The position numbers were made by a program, and so were the translations under genes. Below are positions 20,683 to 32,534 of a stretch of 64,000 nt of DNA, piece by piece. Origin of the DNA: Coriolopsis trogii (taxonomy: Eukaryota > Basidiomycota > Agaricomycetes > Polyporales > Polyporaceae); the NCBI GenBank assembly GCA_020543525.1, contig JAHYIO010000003.1:3162001-3226000 (forward strand), written 5' to 3'. The number at the start of each line of letters is the position of its first letter. Positions within the stretch are counted from its first letter, which is position 1. Under the pieces are notes generated by a model, which was not told the origin of the DNA, searched no databases, and was given only the letters and a program-made list of their open reading frames with translations.

Positions 20683-21732
20683 ATGCCGCCCAAAGGAGGA
20701 AACGCGAAGAAGGAATCTGGTAGAGCCAAGAAAGCTGAGAACGAGGCTAAAAAGGCGGCGGAGGCGGAGGCGGAGAAGGTACTCTACCTGCCAGTCAACC
20801 ATTCCTGGCACATCCCCAAGCTTACCCATCCCCGGAACTGTACAGGAGCGTAAGGAGGCAGAGAAGTGGTCTACAGGAGCTAAGGGAGCCGCGAAGGCCA
20901 AGGAAGAAAAGGAAGAGAAACGCAAGGCAGAGCTCGCACGCAAGGCGGAGAACGCACGTCTGCTCGCCGAGGAAGAGGCGAGTGTATCCTCCAAGCCAAA
21001 GCCTGCACCAAAGGCTGCTGCGAAGAAGGCTGCGCCTGCGAAGAAGGACATCAAGCCTGCAGGACCTGGGGCGATTGCTGCGGGAGGCGGTCTCGAGGCC
21101 GTGAGCGCTCCTGAGCCAGACGATGGTGCGCCGAAGGTGGTCGAGTCGTACTCGGCGACGGGCATCGACAACGCGCTGGATCTGTTGGAGGTTGTGACGG
21201 CGAAGATGGACAAGGCTAGCGTTGGCTCGAAGGCTGCCGATATCGAGAGGCATCCGGAGGTGGGTACTGAAGTATTGGCCCTGACACCGATGGGCCAGTA
21301 CTCATACCTTCCAACAGAGGAGGTTTAAGGCTGCGTTTGAGGCTTACAAGGAAAGAGAGCTACCCAAGGCTCGCCAAGAGGTGCGGCGTGCAATCAGTGT
21401 ATCCTCTACACCTTATAGCTAATCACACTGTCATCTATACAGCACCCTGGACTGCGACTGCAGCAGTACCATGTACGTCTATGAGCGTACTTGGAACGTG
21501 CGTATACCTAACCCTCCGATCTTCACAGGATTTGCTATACAAGCAATTCCAGAAGTCACCAGAAAACCCGTGAGTATTCTCAGGTCGAGGCTGTGATATT
21601 AGTACCTGACGCGTATTGCACAGCTTCAACCAGACCACCGTGGCATATGACGCCAGCAAGGATGAGAGGCTTACGGCTCTGCAGAAGAAGAATGCAGAGA
21701 TCACCGAACGGCTCAAGGAGCGGTCGTCGTGA
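20683..21732 (+). CDS. CCDC124 / Lso2-type ribosome-associated coiled-coil protein (250 aa)
   Basis: Six exons: 20683-20778, 20846-21259, 21318-21380, 21443-21472, 21529-21569 and 21624-21732. Together they give exactly 251 codons. The N-terminus is Lys/Ala/Glu-rich (MPPKGGNAKKESGRAKKAEN), followed by a long charged coiled coil. The C-terminal conserved block reads HPERRFKAAFEAYKERELPK, then HPGLRLQQYHDLLYKQFQ, then KSPENPFNQ, which is the hallmark of the Ccdc124 family. Homologues (human CCDC124, yeast Lso2) bind vacant 80S ribosomes and aid recovery of translation after starvation. The start is fixed by the conserved MPxK beginning. Confidence 0.9.
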
Positions 21733-22384
21733 TCGTCGGTCGGTGCATTGCGGTATCGCTGATACCGCCGATTGCACTTCTATGGTACGATCTTCTCCAA
21801 GCATGGAACTGCATTGCGCTGATGATGTTTGTGAAGATAGTAAGGATATCTCATCTTTACATCGCAACCTCGTCGTGAAATAACTAGATGCGCTCGAATG
21901 CCATCCCAGTCTGATGTTGTAACAGTGTTGTTATGTATTTGTTTGACGGCTAATTGTATTCTAACGCTTCAACCCCGGCAGTCGGAGCTCGCACGCACTG
22001 GTATTGGGTTCCTTGCTCGAGATGGTGTGCAGAATACCACGGGTGTGCAGGCCCTGAGTCCTGGGCGGTCTGGCGGGCGCCGAAATACAAATGCTCTACT
22101 GTCGTGTGTGTAGCCCGTAGTCATAGCATACACAGACAACTGCTTGCAGGAGGCACTGACGAGAGGCGTAGAACGCAGCACACACTCGGTGGAGGTCTGC
22201 CGAGTGCAGTGTCTAATACCGTGTGCGTTGGCTTGAACAACTCATGCGGCGGCAGTGTCCGCGGACACTGCAGGTAGCGCCTGCTTAGCTAATCGCGCGA
22301 TTTTTCGTATATCTCTCGCGTCGCCCTTTCTTTCGTCCTTGCATCCATCCCCTCCTCCACTCGCATTCCCCTCCTCGCTACATC
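21733..22384. other. Intergenic, 3' region of CCDC124 and promoter of calcipressin
   Basis: No gene seen. It holds the 20-bp perfect palindrome listed separately. Confidence 0.5.
22252..22271. promoter_or_regulatory. Perfect 20-bp palindrome upstream of calcipressin
   Basis: GCAGTGTCCGCGGACACTGC reads the same on both strands. It lies 114 bp before the ATG at 22385. It is a candidate dimeric transcription-factor site; no known factor is assigned. Confidence 0.55.
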
Positions 22385-23204
22385 ATGGTTCACAATCTGT
22401 CCGTCTCGATTCCTTCTTCTCCGGGCTCACCTCAGGGCCCACCATCATTGACGATGTCGAGCCCGGTGTCGCCACAGCGCACAAACACATTAGTGATCAC
22501 GCGTCTTCCGCCACATTTCTTTGAGCACATCGTCCAGCAAGCTCTCAAGAGCCATTTCTCCACGTATGGGCCCCTACATACGTGGGCACCGATAAAAGGC
22601 CTCGCGCGTGTCATCATGGTCTACTACTCTGAAGAGGACGCGGAGATGGCGAAGGAGAGCAACGACGGGCTCGTCCTTGGGGAGATGAGCAACGAGTACG
22701 TATATCTACACTTGTTATGCAGCGACAAAATGCCGGATACTAATTTTCCACCTACACAGGCCAGAATACGTGATGCGTGTCTATCGTGCGGACCCAACAC
22801 CAATCGAGACTGACGAAACACACGAACACAATCACTACCTACGCCCCCCAGTAAACGACAAGAATTTCCTTATCTCGCCTCCAGGTTCACCCCCTGTCGG
22901 CTGGGAACAGATCCGCGAGGATCCCCCCAACAGTACGCCGCTCGCTCATGACCTCATCAACGCGCTTCGCAAGCTCGAGGTGCAGGCGGAGCAAGAGCGG
23001 CGGGGACCCGGGCCTGAGATCCTTCTGGAGCCTGAAGATGGCGTCGGGATCAGCGTCTGCGTCGAGGACTGTGACGCTGTGGTCGTCGAGACTGACAAGC
23101 TTGATGACGGTAACGAGGACTGGGCGTATGGGGACTTGGCCCCATCGAGGATGCGTTGGAGGCCGACGCCGACATCGATGCCCCCCCTACGTGCCTCTAT
23201 TTGA
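22385..23204 (+). CDS. Calcipressin (RCAN/Rcn1 family), calcineurin regulator (251 aa)
   Basis: Exons 22385-22695 and 22760-23204, 252 codons including stop. An RRM-like N-terminal half (TNTLVITRLPPHFF, LKSHFSTYGPLHTWAPIKGL, RVIMVYY) is followed by YVMRVYRADPTPIETDE. The family signature FLISPPGSPPVGWEQIREDPPN, with the SP repeats phosphorylated in yeast and animal homologues, is complete. A LAHDLINALRKLE segment and an acidic C-terminus follow. Calcipressins bind the calcineurin catalytic subunit and tune Ca2+ signalling. The start is chosen at the first ATG after a pyrimidine-rich leader. The 20-bp palindrome upstream may be regulatory. Confidence 0.93.
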
Positions 23205-24237
23205 TTTTCGTTGCTCTCTTGTGAGTCTGATCCTCCGAACTTTGGCGCGGAACGTGGCTGGCTTCGCTCTTTCCGCGTTTCTTTGTGTGATGATACATTC
23301 TCAGACCTGTACCGACCCGCACGGGGTTGAGGATAACTTATATTGCCTTTTTTACTCTGACTCATCATCGACTTGCGACTCGTATTGAAGAGGAAGCTGA
23401 CTATCTCTTCCACCAGATCGCATTGTTCACATCGCATCTATCGTCTCACGTTACATCGCACTGTAAGTCCAAATTCCTGCTTCTGCCATACGTTCCCTCG
23501 CCATCCCACCGCACGAGATGAGATCTTTTCAGACCTGTTCTGATCCTACATGGAGAAAACCGAAAATATTGCCAATTGTTCCTTCTGATGCGCTACTTCG
23601 TTCTGGCTATGATCATGCTTTCGAAGGACCTGAGCTGATCATTTTATTTTCACCCGCAGAATATCGCAAGATCTCGTAACGCATTGGTTCTCTCTGGGAC
23701 ATTTGGATTCTCCGTTTACGCTATGTATTCACGTCGTCCACGCACGCTGTGTCTCTCTGTATGGTCAATATTTGTATGTTTAGTGGGTCTGGATCTTCTC
23801 AATCATACGCTGCATGGAAATATTGTCATCATAGTGTATCGCGCTGTCCAATGCGTCCTTCATACCCTCGGGCCTCAAAGCTTCGTGATGTATGGTACGT
23901 GGCGTAAGCTCAGGGTCAGTATTGACATTTTGCGAGTTCGATCGCAATCCATAGGGTGACCTTCAAGTTCATTGACTGCCCGGCTTTGTGAGTATGTTGT
24001 GCATGCCCGGAATCTGAGAGGAGGGAGAATCAGTCACGTGTTCATCCAACTTCAAGCACGTTCGTTGCCGCAGACTATTGTTCCTCTCGTCCTCATTCAA
24101 AGAGAGAAAGCCAGCCAGCAACCAAATACGCTTGGTATGCTTCTCAGGTTTAGGTCATCCGAACAGGAAAGAGGTTGATTGACCGGTGGTCAGACTCTCC
24201 CAGATTCGTTTGCATGTTGTGTAAAGATCTCATTGAC
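23205..24237. other. Intergenic, no gene recognised
   Basis: About 1 kb between calcipressin and the core-less FunK1. It has only short open frames with no family resemblance. Confidence 0.5.
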
Positions 24238-25424
24238 ATGTCTCTCTGCCTTCCCTCTTCCGAGTCCCTTGATACATTCGATTCCATCTCGCCAGCGCAC
24301 CAAGAGACTTCCCGTCCAGATGTCTCGGACGTCGGCGCAATACGTGGCCTGAAGGCTGCGAGGGATTTAGCCAATGCGTTGGTGAGTCTTGGTTACGATT
24401 CTGGTTGTTTGTCAAGAGCCGTGTCGACCCCTCAGCAACCTCACGCCAGGCCACCCTCTGTCTTGGCAACACGTTTGCTTCGTTACAGGACACCTGTATG
24501 GAACCATCAAAGCAAGGAAAGAAAGCTCCGAGTCGAGCACGGGAACCAAGGAGAACAGCAGTGAGTTGAATTGTCACATTCGCGCTAACCGCGAGCACTA
24601 AGCCGACACAGGGAACTTGGCGGTTCATGTCCGCTGCTCTCCTTTGGTATCGAAGGCTACCCGTTACGATCCCAGACGAGCTTGAATCGTTCTTTCATGT
24701 CATCCTCTACATGAGTGTCCGCCACCTGCGCAGCTCGATCGCAGACGATGACCTCTCGTGGTTCATCCACGAGTTCTTTGACGGTTTCTCCGAGGTCGAC
24801 AACAGCTACAAGGGCGACTTCATGAAAACCACATCCATGGTTAGCGGATGCATCCACGTCGCCCTCATACCTCTACGCTTCTACACCGGCAAAATTCAGC
24901 ACAAATCCGCAGCACACCCTCTCAATGTGCTCATGACCGAGATCATGCCGGTGTTCAAAGAGCGGTATGCTCTCATTCAGCACCGCAATATGCTGGCGGG
25001 GTGGTATAGGCTCTACAGGAATGCTGCTTACCAAAACATGGAAGACTACCCTGAAGAGCCTTGTGCACATGTTCGAGAGGTCGCGGCGAAACTCGATACA
25101 CACATGCACTTCAGCGCCCTTCTCCGACGAGTGGTGGACGAATGCGACTGGCCGGAGACCGACTTCATCAGCGACCGGATGCTCAAGCATGTGCCCGACG
25201 AGAGGGAGGATGAACAGGGAGCCAGCGACGTATCCTCACAGAATGTAGACGATGAGGAGTCACCTAACAAGCGCAGCAAGCTCCTGGCGGCGAGGGATGC
25301 CGCGATGGAGCTGGACGATTTTCTGCCAGTGTCGGAGAACGACGACACTGACTTTGATAAGGCAGCGGTTGAGCCGAAGTTTCCCCTTGTGAACCAGTCG
25401 TCGTCCACACGTACAGGACGCTAA
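24238..25424 (+). CDS. Core-less FunK1 derivative: N- and C-terminal parts without the kinase catalytic region (366 aa)
   Basis: Exons 24238-24381 (144 nt, same length as exon 1 of the FunK1 at 12366), 24417-24560 and 24612-25424, 367 codons in one frame. Exon 1 is homologous to the FunK1 N-terminus (SLCLPSSESLDTF...DLANAL). Exon 2 starts like FunK1 exon 2 (RVDPSATSRQATLCLG) but after 'LQDTCM' passes directly into a segment resembling the sequence just before the GTWQF intron (KQGKKAPSRAREPRRTA, cf. PKEGETPKARQPERT). About 420-430 residues, including RWDR, the hinge, HRD loop and DWE, are absent. Exon 3 is a full FunK1 C-terminus: GTWRFMSAALLW, IPDELESFFHVILYMSVRHL, WPETDF, acidic stretch and PNKRSK. 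The frame and splice phases are all preserved, so a stable non-kinase protein is possible. Alternatively it is a young pseudogene. Confidence 0.7.
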
Positions 25425-25650
25425 GGTGCCAGGTTCACGAAGCGGATTCTGCAATTCACTTTGTTCTAAGGTTCTCTCGCACTTCGTATAGTAGTACTGC
25501 TCCGGTAGAGATATTCCATACTAACACGCATACACCAAGAGCCCTAGTATGTTGTGATCTCGCCGGTGACACGCTTGCCTCGAGCCTCCAATGACTCTCT
25601 CACGAAAGCCACCTGAGTCTTTCTACAAATTCGATGGTATAGAGAACCAT

Positions 25651-27327
25651 TCAAGCACCACCAACAGTCACGTCGTCCACCAGCTCTATCAGTTGAGGCA
25701 CGACCTCCGCCATAAGAAGCCCATTGTATGCGCTCTGGAACGTCAGTTCGCTCGCCTGGTATCGCCCTACATTGAGGTCCCGCTGTGCCACGTACAGCTC
25801 CAACCTCCCCAACTTCTTACTCCCGCGTTGTTTGTGGACCTGAAGCACCCCTCGCAACTCTGCCATCTCCGCGAGAATTCCCGACCAACTTCGGTCGTCG
25901 TCCTCGGCCGCCACGAAAAGGCTATGCGGCAGTCCGACAACCCAGGTCACCGTGAGCGGGGAGGAGTCGCCCCGCCGCTCCGCGTGGCGCGCCGCGCAGG
26001 CATGCATGAACGCGTCGAGGCTGCTGGTTTTCATGTACTTCGAGGCGCGCGGCAGGAGTTGTAAGTGGCGGAGGCTCGGCAGAGCCTGGATGAGGGAGTA
26101 GTGGAATTCCGGCCCGTCGTAGACATCGTGATAATCGTCGAAGTTCACGACGAGCGTCGTTATGGACGGGGTGGACACCGTCTCAAGAAAGCGGTGGGAA
26201 GATTGGAAGATCTCGATGCGGAGCAGCTCGGTGTCTTGGTGGAAGCATCGGCCATGTAGAAACAGCAAGTCGTCTACAGCGTCCTGGAGGTACAAACCGT
26301 CACAAGGAGGCGGGTTGTACCTGAACATGGACGCCGTCGAGGGGTATGTGGAGTTTTTCACGAGTATTTCGGTCATGAAGGGATATGCGCTGTGTTCGTC
26401 CGCGACGTGGATGAATGTAGCGCTACTAGCGGATCGAAGGAAATGGCGGCGAAAACGGCGTGGAAAGGGATGGTGCAGATATGCAGGACGCGCAGGTTTG
26501 GGAGAGCGGCTCTACGAGGTGGGTACCGGGGCAGGTTGTTGAGTTTGTAGGGCATGTTCTTGATCACGAGCTCCTTGAGCGACGCGGCGCATCGTTCCAG
26601 GGCCTCGACTAGTCTTGTGTCATCGAAGCACACTGTATCCAAGTCCAATAACTCGATCCTTTGCAGGGATCGCACGGCTAATACTTTGACAAAGTACGGA
26701 GACGGGACGCAGACCGAGGTGAGGTGAGGAAACCTGGTGTCCTCCAAGTGAGTAGATTCGGTCCGCAGGATAGCGTCGGATTCATCTTCCGAGACTCCGC
26801 TATGAATTTCCAGATGCCGTAGTGCATTGGTGTTGGAGGAGAAGGTCTGCAATACACGTATGGGATCGTCGAACAAGTACCAGCCGACGGTGACAGAGCA
26901 GAGTCTGGAGCAATGAGGCTGCACGATATCCGAGATTTTTGGCCTCTGGGGCGAGTGCCACGGGTAGGTCTCTATCACGATGCGTTGCGTGACGAGCCGA
27001 TTCCCGGATCTGATGAGAAATGTCTGTAGAGGTTCCCAACCTTCCCGAACGTGTATCTTGTCCCAATTGTACCGCTCGAGCACACTGTCAGCGGGCCCAC
27101 AACTGCGGAGTCGCGATGGCGATAGCTCTGAGTTCGCGTGACACGTGTGCAAGACGGAGGATCTCCTTCCAGTCGTCCCATATCGGTTGCTCATATACTA
27201 GCACAAGGATTTCGGGCGGAAGGCTGAGAATGCTGAGGGAAGAAAACTGGTAGAGGCAAGGAGGTTTTGGCAGAACGTCCCGGGAGAGGTTTACAGTCTG
27301 GTCATCGTCTGCGTTGGGCATGTCCAA
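25651..27327 (-). pseudogene. F-box protein pseudogene with two frameshifts
   Basis: Homologous along its length to the intact F-box gene at 2449-4062. The first piece (27327-27088) has the F-box, LPPEILVLVYEQPIWDDWKE and VSRELRAIAIATPQLWAR, then hits TGA. Homology resumes in another frame (DSVLERYNWDKIHVREG...) and runs to about 26405. A second frame change near 26400-26420 separates ISFDPL from TFIHVADEHSAYPFMTEILV. The last piece, to 25651, retains FRYNPPPCDGLYLQ, LRHLQLLP and the KKLGRLELYVAQRD equivalent. No splice sites explain either shift. It may still be transcribed. Confidence 0.75.
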
Positions 27328-29821
27328 GTCGGGGGGTGTATAATCAAGACGAGCGAGTACTCAGGTGCGATAGAGCGACCTCGAGGCCTGTTTCCACCTT
27401 TGCCAGACGGGGCCCACACGACAGATCCAATGCGTCCTCGGAGTCGCGGCTATGAGTTGAGGTACAAACGGTGTCGACGGGCTCAATACTGAGAGACAAC
27501 GTCCATGATCAACTGGCAAGACTTTAGAGGTTCACCTAGCTAGCAGACACTGATATGCACACACCTGAAAGCAATCGCGACCGAGCGGCGACTGGAAGAA
27601 TAAGGATCGGATGCGACCTGAGACTGCATCAGGGAAAACCCAAAACTCTATTTAGGTGTAATGATCTCTAATTATCACTAATACGGACCATTAGTTCATT
27701 AGTCTAATTCGCTAGGTCCCCAAATAACAAGCACGATTAGAGAACCATTAGTTGTACAAGTGCTGCCACATTCCATTATTTAGGTCCAGATTATCACGCA
27801 CTCACGCACTCAGTCACAGCACATGAACGGCAAAAACACACTGATATTGCGAGTACCTACTAACAGTACAAGCGCATGTGCTACAACGAGGTAAAGACAA
27901 AAGTGTCGGCCCAACCCCTCGTAGAGAAAGAAGAAACGTGAACGCATATCCAATACCATCAAGCATTGACGGACATTGGAGGAAATGCCTCCAACTGAGT
28001 TAGTACAATGTAGCCCTTGACGTTGACGCTTTTCAGGCTGAACACATCATGTCCTCGACCTGGTTCGAGTGTGCTACATGCAGGTACGGTCTGTAGAAGG
28101 TCAAATCTCATTAGCGTGTTCGCAACGTTCCATGTCCATGTCATACACGCACCGTCTCAGTACGAACCATCACCGCTCCCACACATTTCCAGTCTTATCG
28201 GTCGTGAGTATCAGGTGTCCCTTCTCCGTCGGCCTATCACTACAAACAGACACACGTCAGTGGCCGATATGACCCGAAGCTTTAACAGACTGCTACCCGC
28301 TTTCGAGGATTGGCTTCACACTTGCCGCAGTTCAGCTTCAGGGCGTCCACGACTAAACGTCACAATGAGGAAGAGTGAATCAGTGATGAAGCGATACGTA
28401 CATTGAATGGGCCTGGCACCTCACCCGATGAACACGGCCACCTGTATGCTTGTGTGTGCTACCCTTGCACATACCGCCGCCCTACCAGAGACCCTACCAG
28501 AGACTGACCCAGAAAGGAATTGGACACCACGCAATGTACCAGGACAGCCCCTCCAACTTCCTCGGCTCCCATGACCGCCACCCGGAACTTCACATTTGCA
28601 CGCCTCCGGGATGGTTCGACCGACCGACATCAGTAGGTGTCCCAGTCAGATCACAGTCGAGGCAGTCTAGATAGTGAGCAAGCCACAGACGTAGTTCAAG
28701 AGCCTGAAGCGAGCCCAAGTCCAGAAACTGAGCCCAGATAGCCCCAAGACGAGACAGCAGGAAGCACGGCGGTGGTCAGAGCCGCGAAGTTCAACACCGG
28801 AGGGCACCCGAACGATCTTCGGAGAACGCCGGATATGTTTAGGGCAGGTCCCGTAGCACTTGACGATCTGGCAATCATGAGCGCTTGCCACGGTCGCTAC
28901 TTGATTCAGTCAGTTCATGTCGAGTCTACCTACTATGACACAAATTCTCGTGCCGGATGTACGGATGTGACCTTAGCGACGGCAGCGAACACCTTCATAG
29001 CTCGAACATACACCCGGGGCAGAGATAGCAGACGTTATCAGGTATTATTCGGATTATTGGCCGACCTCTCTAAATTATATCTTATTAGGATTTCAGGTTT
29101 TTCCTGATGTGGCGGGCACACTTGTTGATACATGTTCAGTTTGAGTGGCGCGCGCGGCGTTCTCATGCATTCTTGCAACCAACTTTGCTTGACCGACGTG
29201 CCCTGAGGACCGTCCAACCCCCACACTAATAGGCACGTAACTCGTCTGTCTAGGGGAGACACGACGTGCCCCGCGACTTTGGTTATGGACGTTGGAAGGA
29301 GGTCTAACAGTGCACATATGAGGCGCCGAGGATGAAATTGTGAGTGACCACGATCGCCGTAAATGTGCAGACAGCCAGGAGACTTCTCTAGAAAGCATTC
29401 CCCGTCCGCCGCATCACAGTAGGCCTAGGATCCTCGTGCGGTATAATCCAGCCTCACTATAGCCATAATCGCTCAGGCTGCTGAAAATTCTTCGACTCAT
29501 GCTATACCCTGCCTGAGACGGCCGCAAGGTGCTGGTGAATATCTCTGTCATTTGCATGTGTAAGTCACTAGCTGGTATTCACCCCAAACAATGGTCATCA
29601 GTACCATCTGTCTTTTCTCCCAACGTCACTTCAAACTCATGCCGGCTGGGCGTGATTTTGCTCTCCGGGTGCCCGACACGGCCAGGGATAGATCATACTA
29701 GCATAGAGCAATCCACGCTTACATGGATCACGCGTGATACGTAGGTGCGTGTCGATGACACTCTGAGTATTTTGACATCGGAGGACCTTGTTTAAGCTGG
29801 CCTTATATTGTAGCACACTGT
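27328..29821. other. Gene-poor 2.5-kb stretch with AT-rich patch
   Basis: No gene supported. An AT-rich block at about 27645-27795 contains repeated TATTTAGGT and ACCATTAGTT words, possibly a decayed mobile element. A degenerate copy of the ~60-bp repeat lies at 29205-29261. Confidence 0.5.
29205..29261 (+). repeat. Dispersed ~60-bp repeat, degenerate copy
   Basis: GAGGACCGTCCAACCC at the start and CGTCTGTCTAGGGGAGAC at the end resemble the copies at 13281 and 41041, with substitutions and similar spacing. Confidence 0.4.
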
Positions 29822-29947
29822 AACGTGCCCACGATTGTCTGCGACGGAGAGGTGGACCAGAGAACGAGTACGACTCGCGATCAAGACACCGACGCTATCG
29901 TAGTACACAACCGCATTGCTTCTGCGGACGACAGAACTGCACAGTGA
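29822..29947 (+). pseudogene. Isolated FunK1 fragment (about 41 codons)
   Basis: Encodes NVPTIVCDGEVDQRTSTTRD, a near match to the NVPTIVCDGE(I/L)(D/E)Q segment of the complete FunK1 genes at 30353 and 43586, then runs to a stop at 29945-29947. No FunK1 sequence is recognisable on either side, so this is a shard left by deletion or rearrangement. The complete gene starts 400 bp downstream. Confidence 0.7.
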
Positions 29948-30352
29948 TGACTTTCTTATATCTCTGCGCGCCCCTTCAGACACTAGTGACACGATACTAC
30001 TCTCGAGGTGCGAGATTATGCTCATCAGGTACTCAGCACGACTCAAAATAGTAGAACGATCGCTCCCATGCTTGCATGGGTCACATACTAGGGATATGTC
30101 AGTGGCTTCGAGGTCGCAGTATCGGATCCGTACGTGAAGTCGTGTGACTAATCAGCAATCTAATCAAACTTCGGGCCATAACCAGACGATCACGCGCTTG
30201 ATACCAGAGCATGCATATATACCGTCATAACGCGTCTATTCTTCAACCTTGTTCGCTTCCTCACAACACTCCTCCTCTCAGTGCTTCGGATACTCCGTCG
30301 AAATCTCTCCTGTGGAGATCTGATCAAGGAAACGCCTGACAAGTGCACCATC
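29948..30352. other. Upstream region of the complete FunK1 gene
   Basis: No gene seen. A TATATA is present at 30216-30221. Confidence 0.5.
30216..30221 (+). promoter_or_regulatory. TATA-like element upstream of FunK1
   Basis: TATATA about 130 bp before the ATG at 30353. Confidence 0.35.
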
Positions 30353-32534
30353 ATGGACAACTTCATGGACATTCAGACATTCTGCTCCACCTTTCTCCCC
30401 GTGCGGGAATCCAGATCCAAACGGAAGAGGCCTATAAACATCATGCCCAAGGCTACGAGGTCTATCATCCGAGAAGCCAAGACAGGACGTCAGATTGCAG
30501 AAGCTTGGGTAGGGCTCTCTGGTTACGACATATCGTTTTCTTCGTCTCTAACCATGTGCGTTCTGTAGGCCTCTTGGCTCAACCCAACCTCGAAGAACGC
30601 CAAGGGACCCTGCCCTGGCTACAGACTCGCTCTTTTCCAGGATCAGTGTGAGCAAGAAGACAAGCAGATGCTCAACATCGAGGGTGCGCTCCATGTACAG
30701 GCTACTCACCCTACCGATGGGCGTCCCCATTGGGAGACTCAGCGGCTCCTCCTCGACTTCAGGAGAGGTGGTGATAGCCAATACAATCCATGCGACGACA
30801 CTGCTAAGACCCTCGTCTCTCGCTCATTCGCTTATTCACCACGCACCGCTATATTCCTCTTCCGCGTCAACGGCACGAAAATGCGTGCCACTCGCTGGGA
30901 CCGCTCTGAGACGATCTATACCGAAGCGTTTGACTACGTCGAGCAATGGCAGACCCTCAGAGATCTCTTGTGGGGTTTCTCACGCCTCCGGAGCCAAGAG
31001 CAGGGTGTCGACACCACGGCCAAAGTTCTACAAGAGACTGACGAGCACTACAAGACCATCACGGCCGTCTCTTTACCTTGCGAGCGCGACATCTCGATCA
31101 CTGAAGGCACCGTCGTCGATCCTCCCTCTGACGGGACGCCATACGTATTCGCGCATGTGCGTGAACGATTCCGGCAATCGATCGCAAACGGAGTTCCACG
31201 CTATCAGCTGTGTGTTCCAACTCCAGACGGAGAGGGCGTCTTCCTCGTCGGATCACCTACCTTTGCCTCGTTTGGGGTAACTGGCCGTGGATCGTATGGG
31301 TTCATTGCTTGGGACGTTGTCGGGAAGCGTTTCGTGTTCCTGAAGGACATGTGGCGATCTGGGCACGAGGACGTCGCCGCTGAGGGGAACGTCCTACGGA
31401 GCCTGCACGCCGCTGGAGTGAGTAACGTTCCTACAATCGTCTGCGACGGAGAGATCGACCAAGAAGCGTCCACGAACCGGGATATGGATATTGCCGGTCG
31501 GTTTCGGCACTGCCGTCTTGTGGTAGAAGAGGTATGCCTACAGCTGGACAGGTTCTCTAGCGGAAACCAACTCTTCCGCATCCTTCGCGACTGTATTCAA
31601 GGTGCGTTCGCACTGCCACCACAAACGCGTCGTTGTATGCTGATATTCGTTTGCCATCAACTAAGCACATGCGGACGCCTACAATAAGCTTGGTATTTTC
31701 CATCGAGACATCAGTGTTGGGAACATGTTGATTTGCCCGACTGTGGTCATGGATCCTGAGACAAAGAAAGGGCGAGTCGTGTGGAAAGGCATGCTCACAG
31801 ACTGGGAACTTGCCAAACCAATTACTGTTGGTGGGGAGGACTCGGACGAAAACGGGCAGCAACCTATGCGGACTGTGAGCGCATCCCCTCATTATTGGGC
31901 GTTGTTGCAAGAGAACTCACCGCTTACTACACAGGTGACTTGGGAGTTCCTGTCGGTCAAAGTGCTCGACGACCCTGACGGGCCTGTTGAAGTGGCGGAC
32001 GAACTCGAAGGGTTCTTCAACGTCGTGTTCTACGTTTGTTTGCGATTGCTGCGCAACGACTGTGACTCGGATGACTTCTCCAAGGTCGTATCTGACTACT
32101 TCCAGGACTTCAAGTTCACCGGCAGGATACCCCGCTGCTGCTGTGGATACTATAGATGGGCGTCAATACGGTCGGGACAGCTGAGCAGGAACTACACATT
32201 CTATGGCGACGACGGGGAGGCGCAATCGCAGCCTATCAACGATATCTTTTCTCAGATGCTCAGTTGGTTTGCCTGCCGATACCAACTGCTGGAATTGCCA
32301 CGGCACCGGATCCCAGAAGCGAATGGTGTTCTGGAAGAACAAGCAGCCAAGCTGAAGACTCATGACGCCTTCCTGGCGTTGCTCGACGAACGACTGAAGA
32401 TGGAGTGGCCCATGCACGACAAGAAGCCAAACCCGCCCGAGCCTCAGAAGAGGAAGCGAACCGAGGAAGAGCCTGAGGGCAATGGGGCGGAGGTCGAGCC
32501 GCCACTTGCGAAGCGCGTGAAGACCGCGATGTAA
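30353..32534 (+). CDS. FunK1-family protein kinase, complete (665 aa)
   Basis: Exons 30353-30508, 30569-31601, 31666-31874 and 31935-32534; 666 codons. The product has the N-terminal MDIQTFCSTFLPVRES domain and SEAW-type exon end (AEAW). It continues with LNPTSKNAKGPCPGYRLAL, TKMRATRWDRSETIYTEAFD, GFIAWDVVGKRFVFLKDMWR, the hinge RLVVEEVCLQL, the catalytic loop FHRDISVGNML, and WKGMLTDWELAK in place of DFG. VTWEF replaces GTWQF and is followed by VADELEGFFNVVFYVCLRLLR. The tail is basic (KRKRTEE...KRVKTAM). Compared with the gene at 43586 it lacks about 15 residues around DPYDD...HAFAH and the long acidic/proline-rich insert after CDGE. Catalytic residues are present, so it is probably active. 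Confidence 0.88.
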
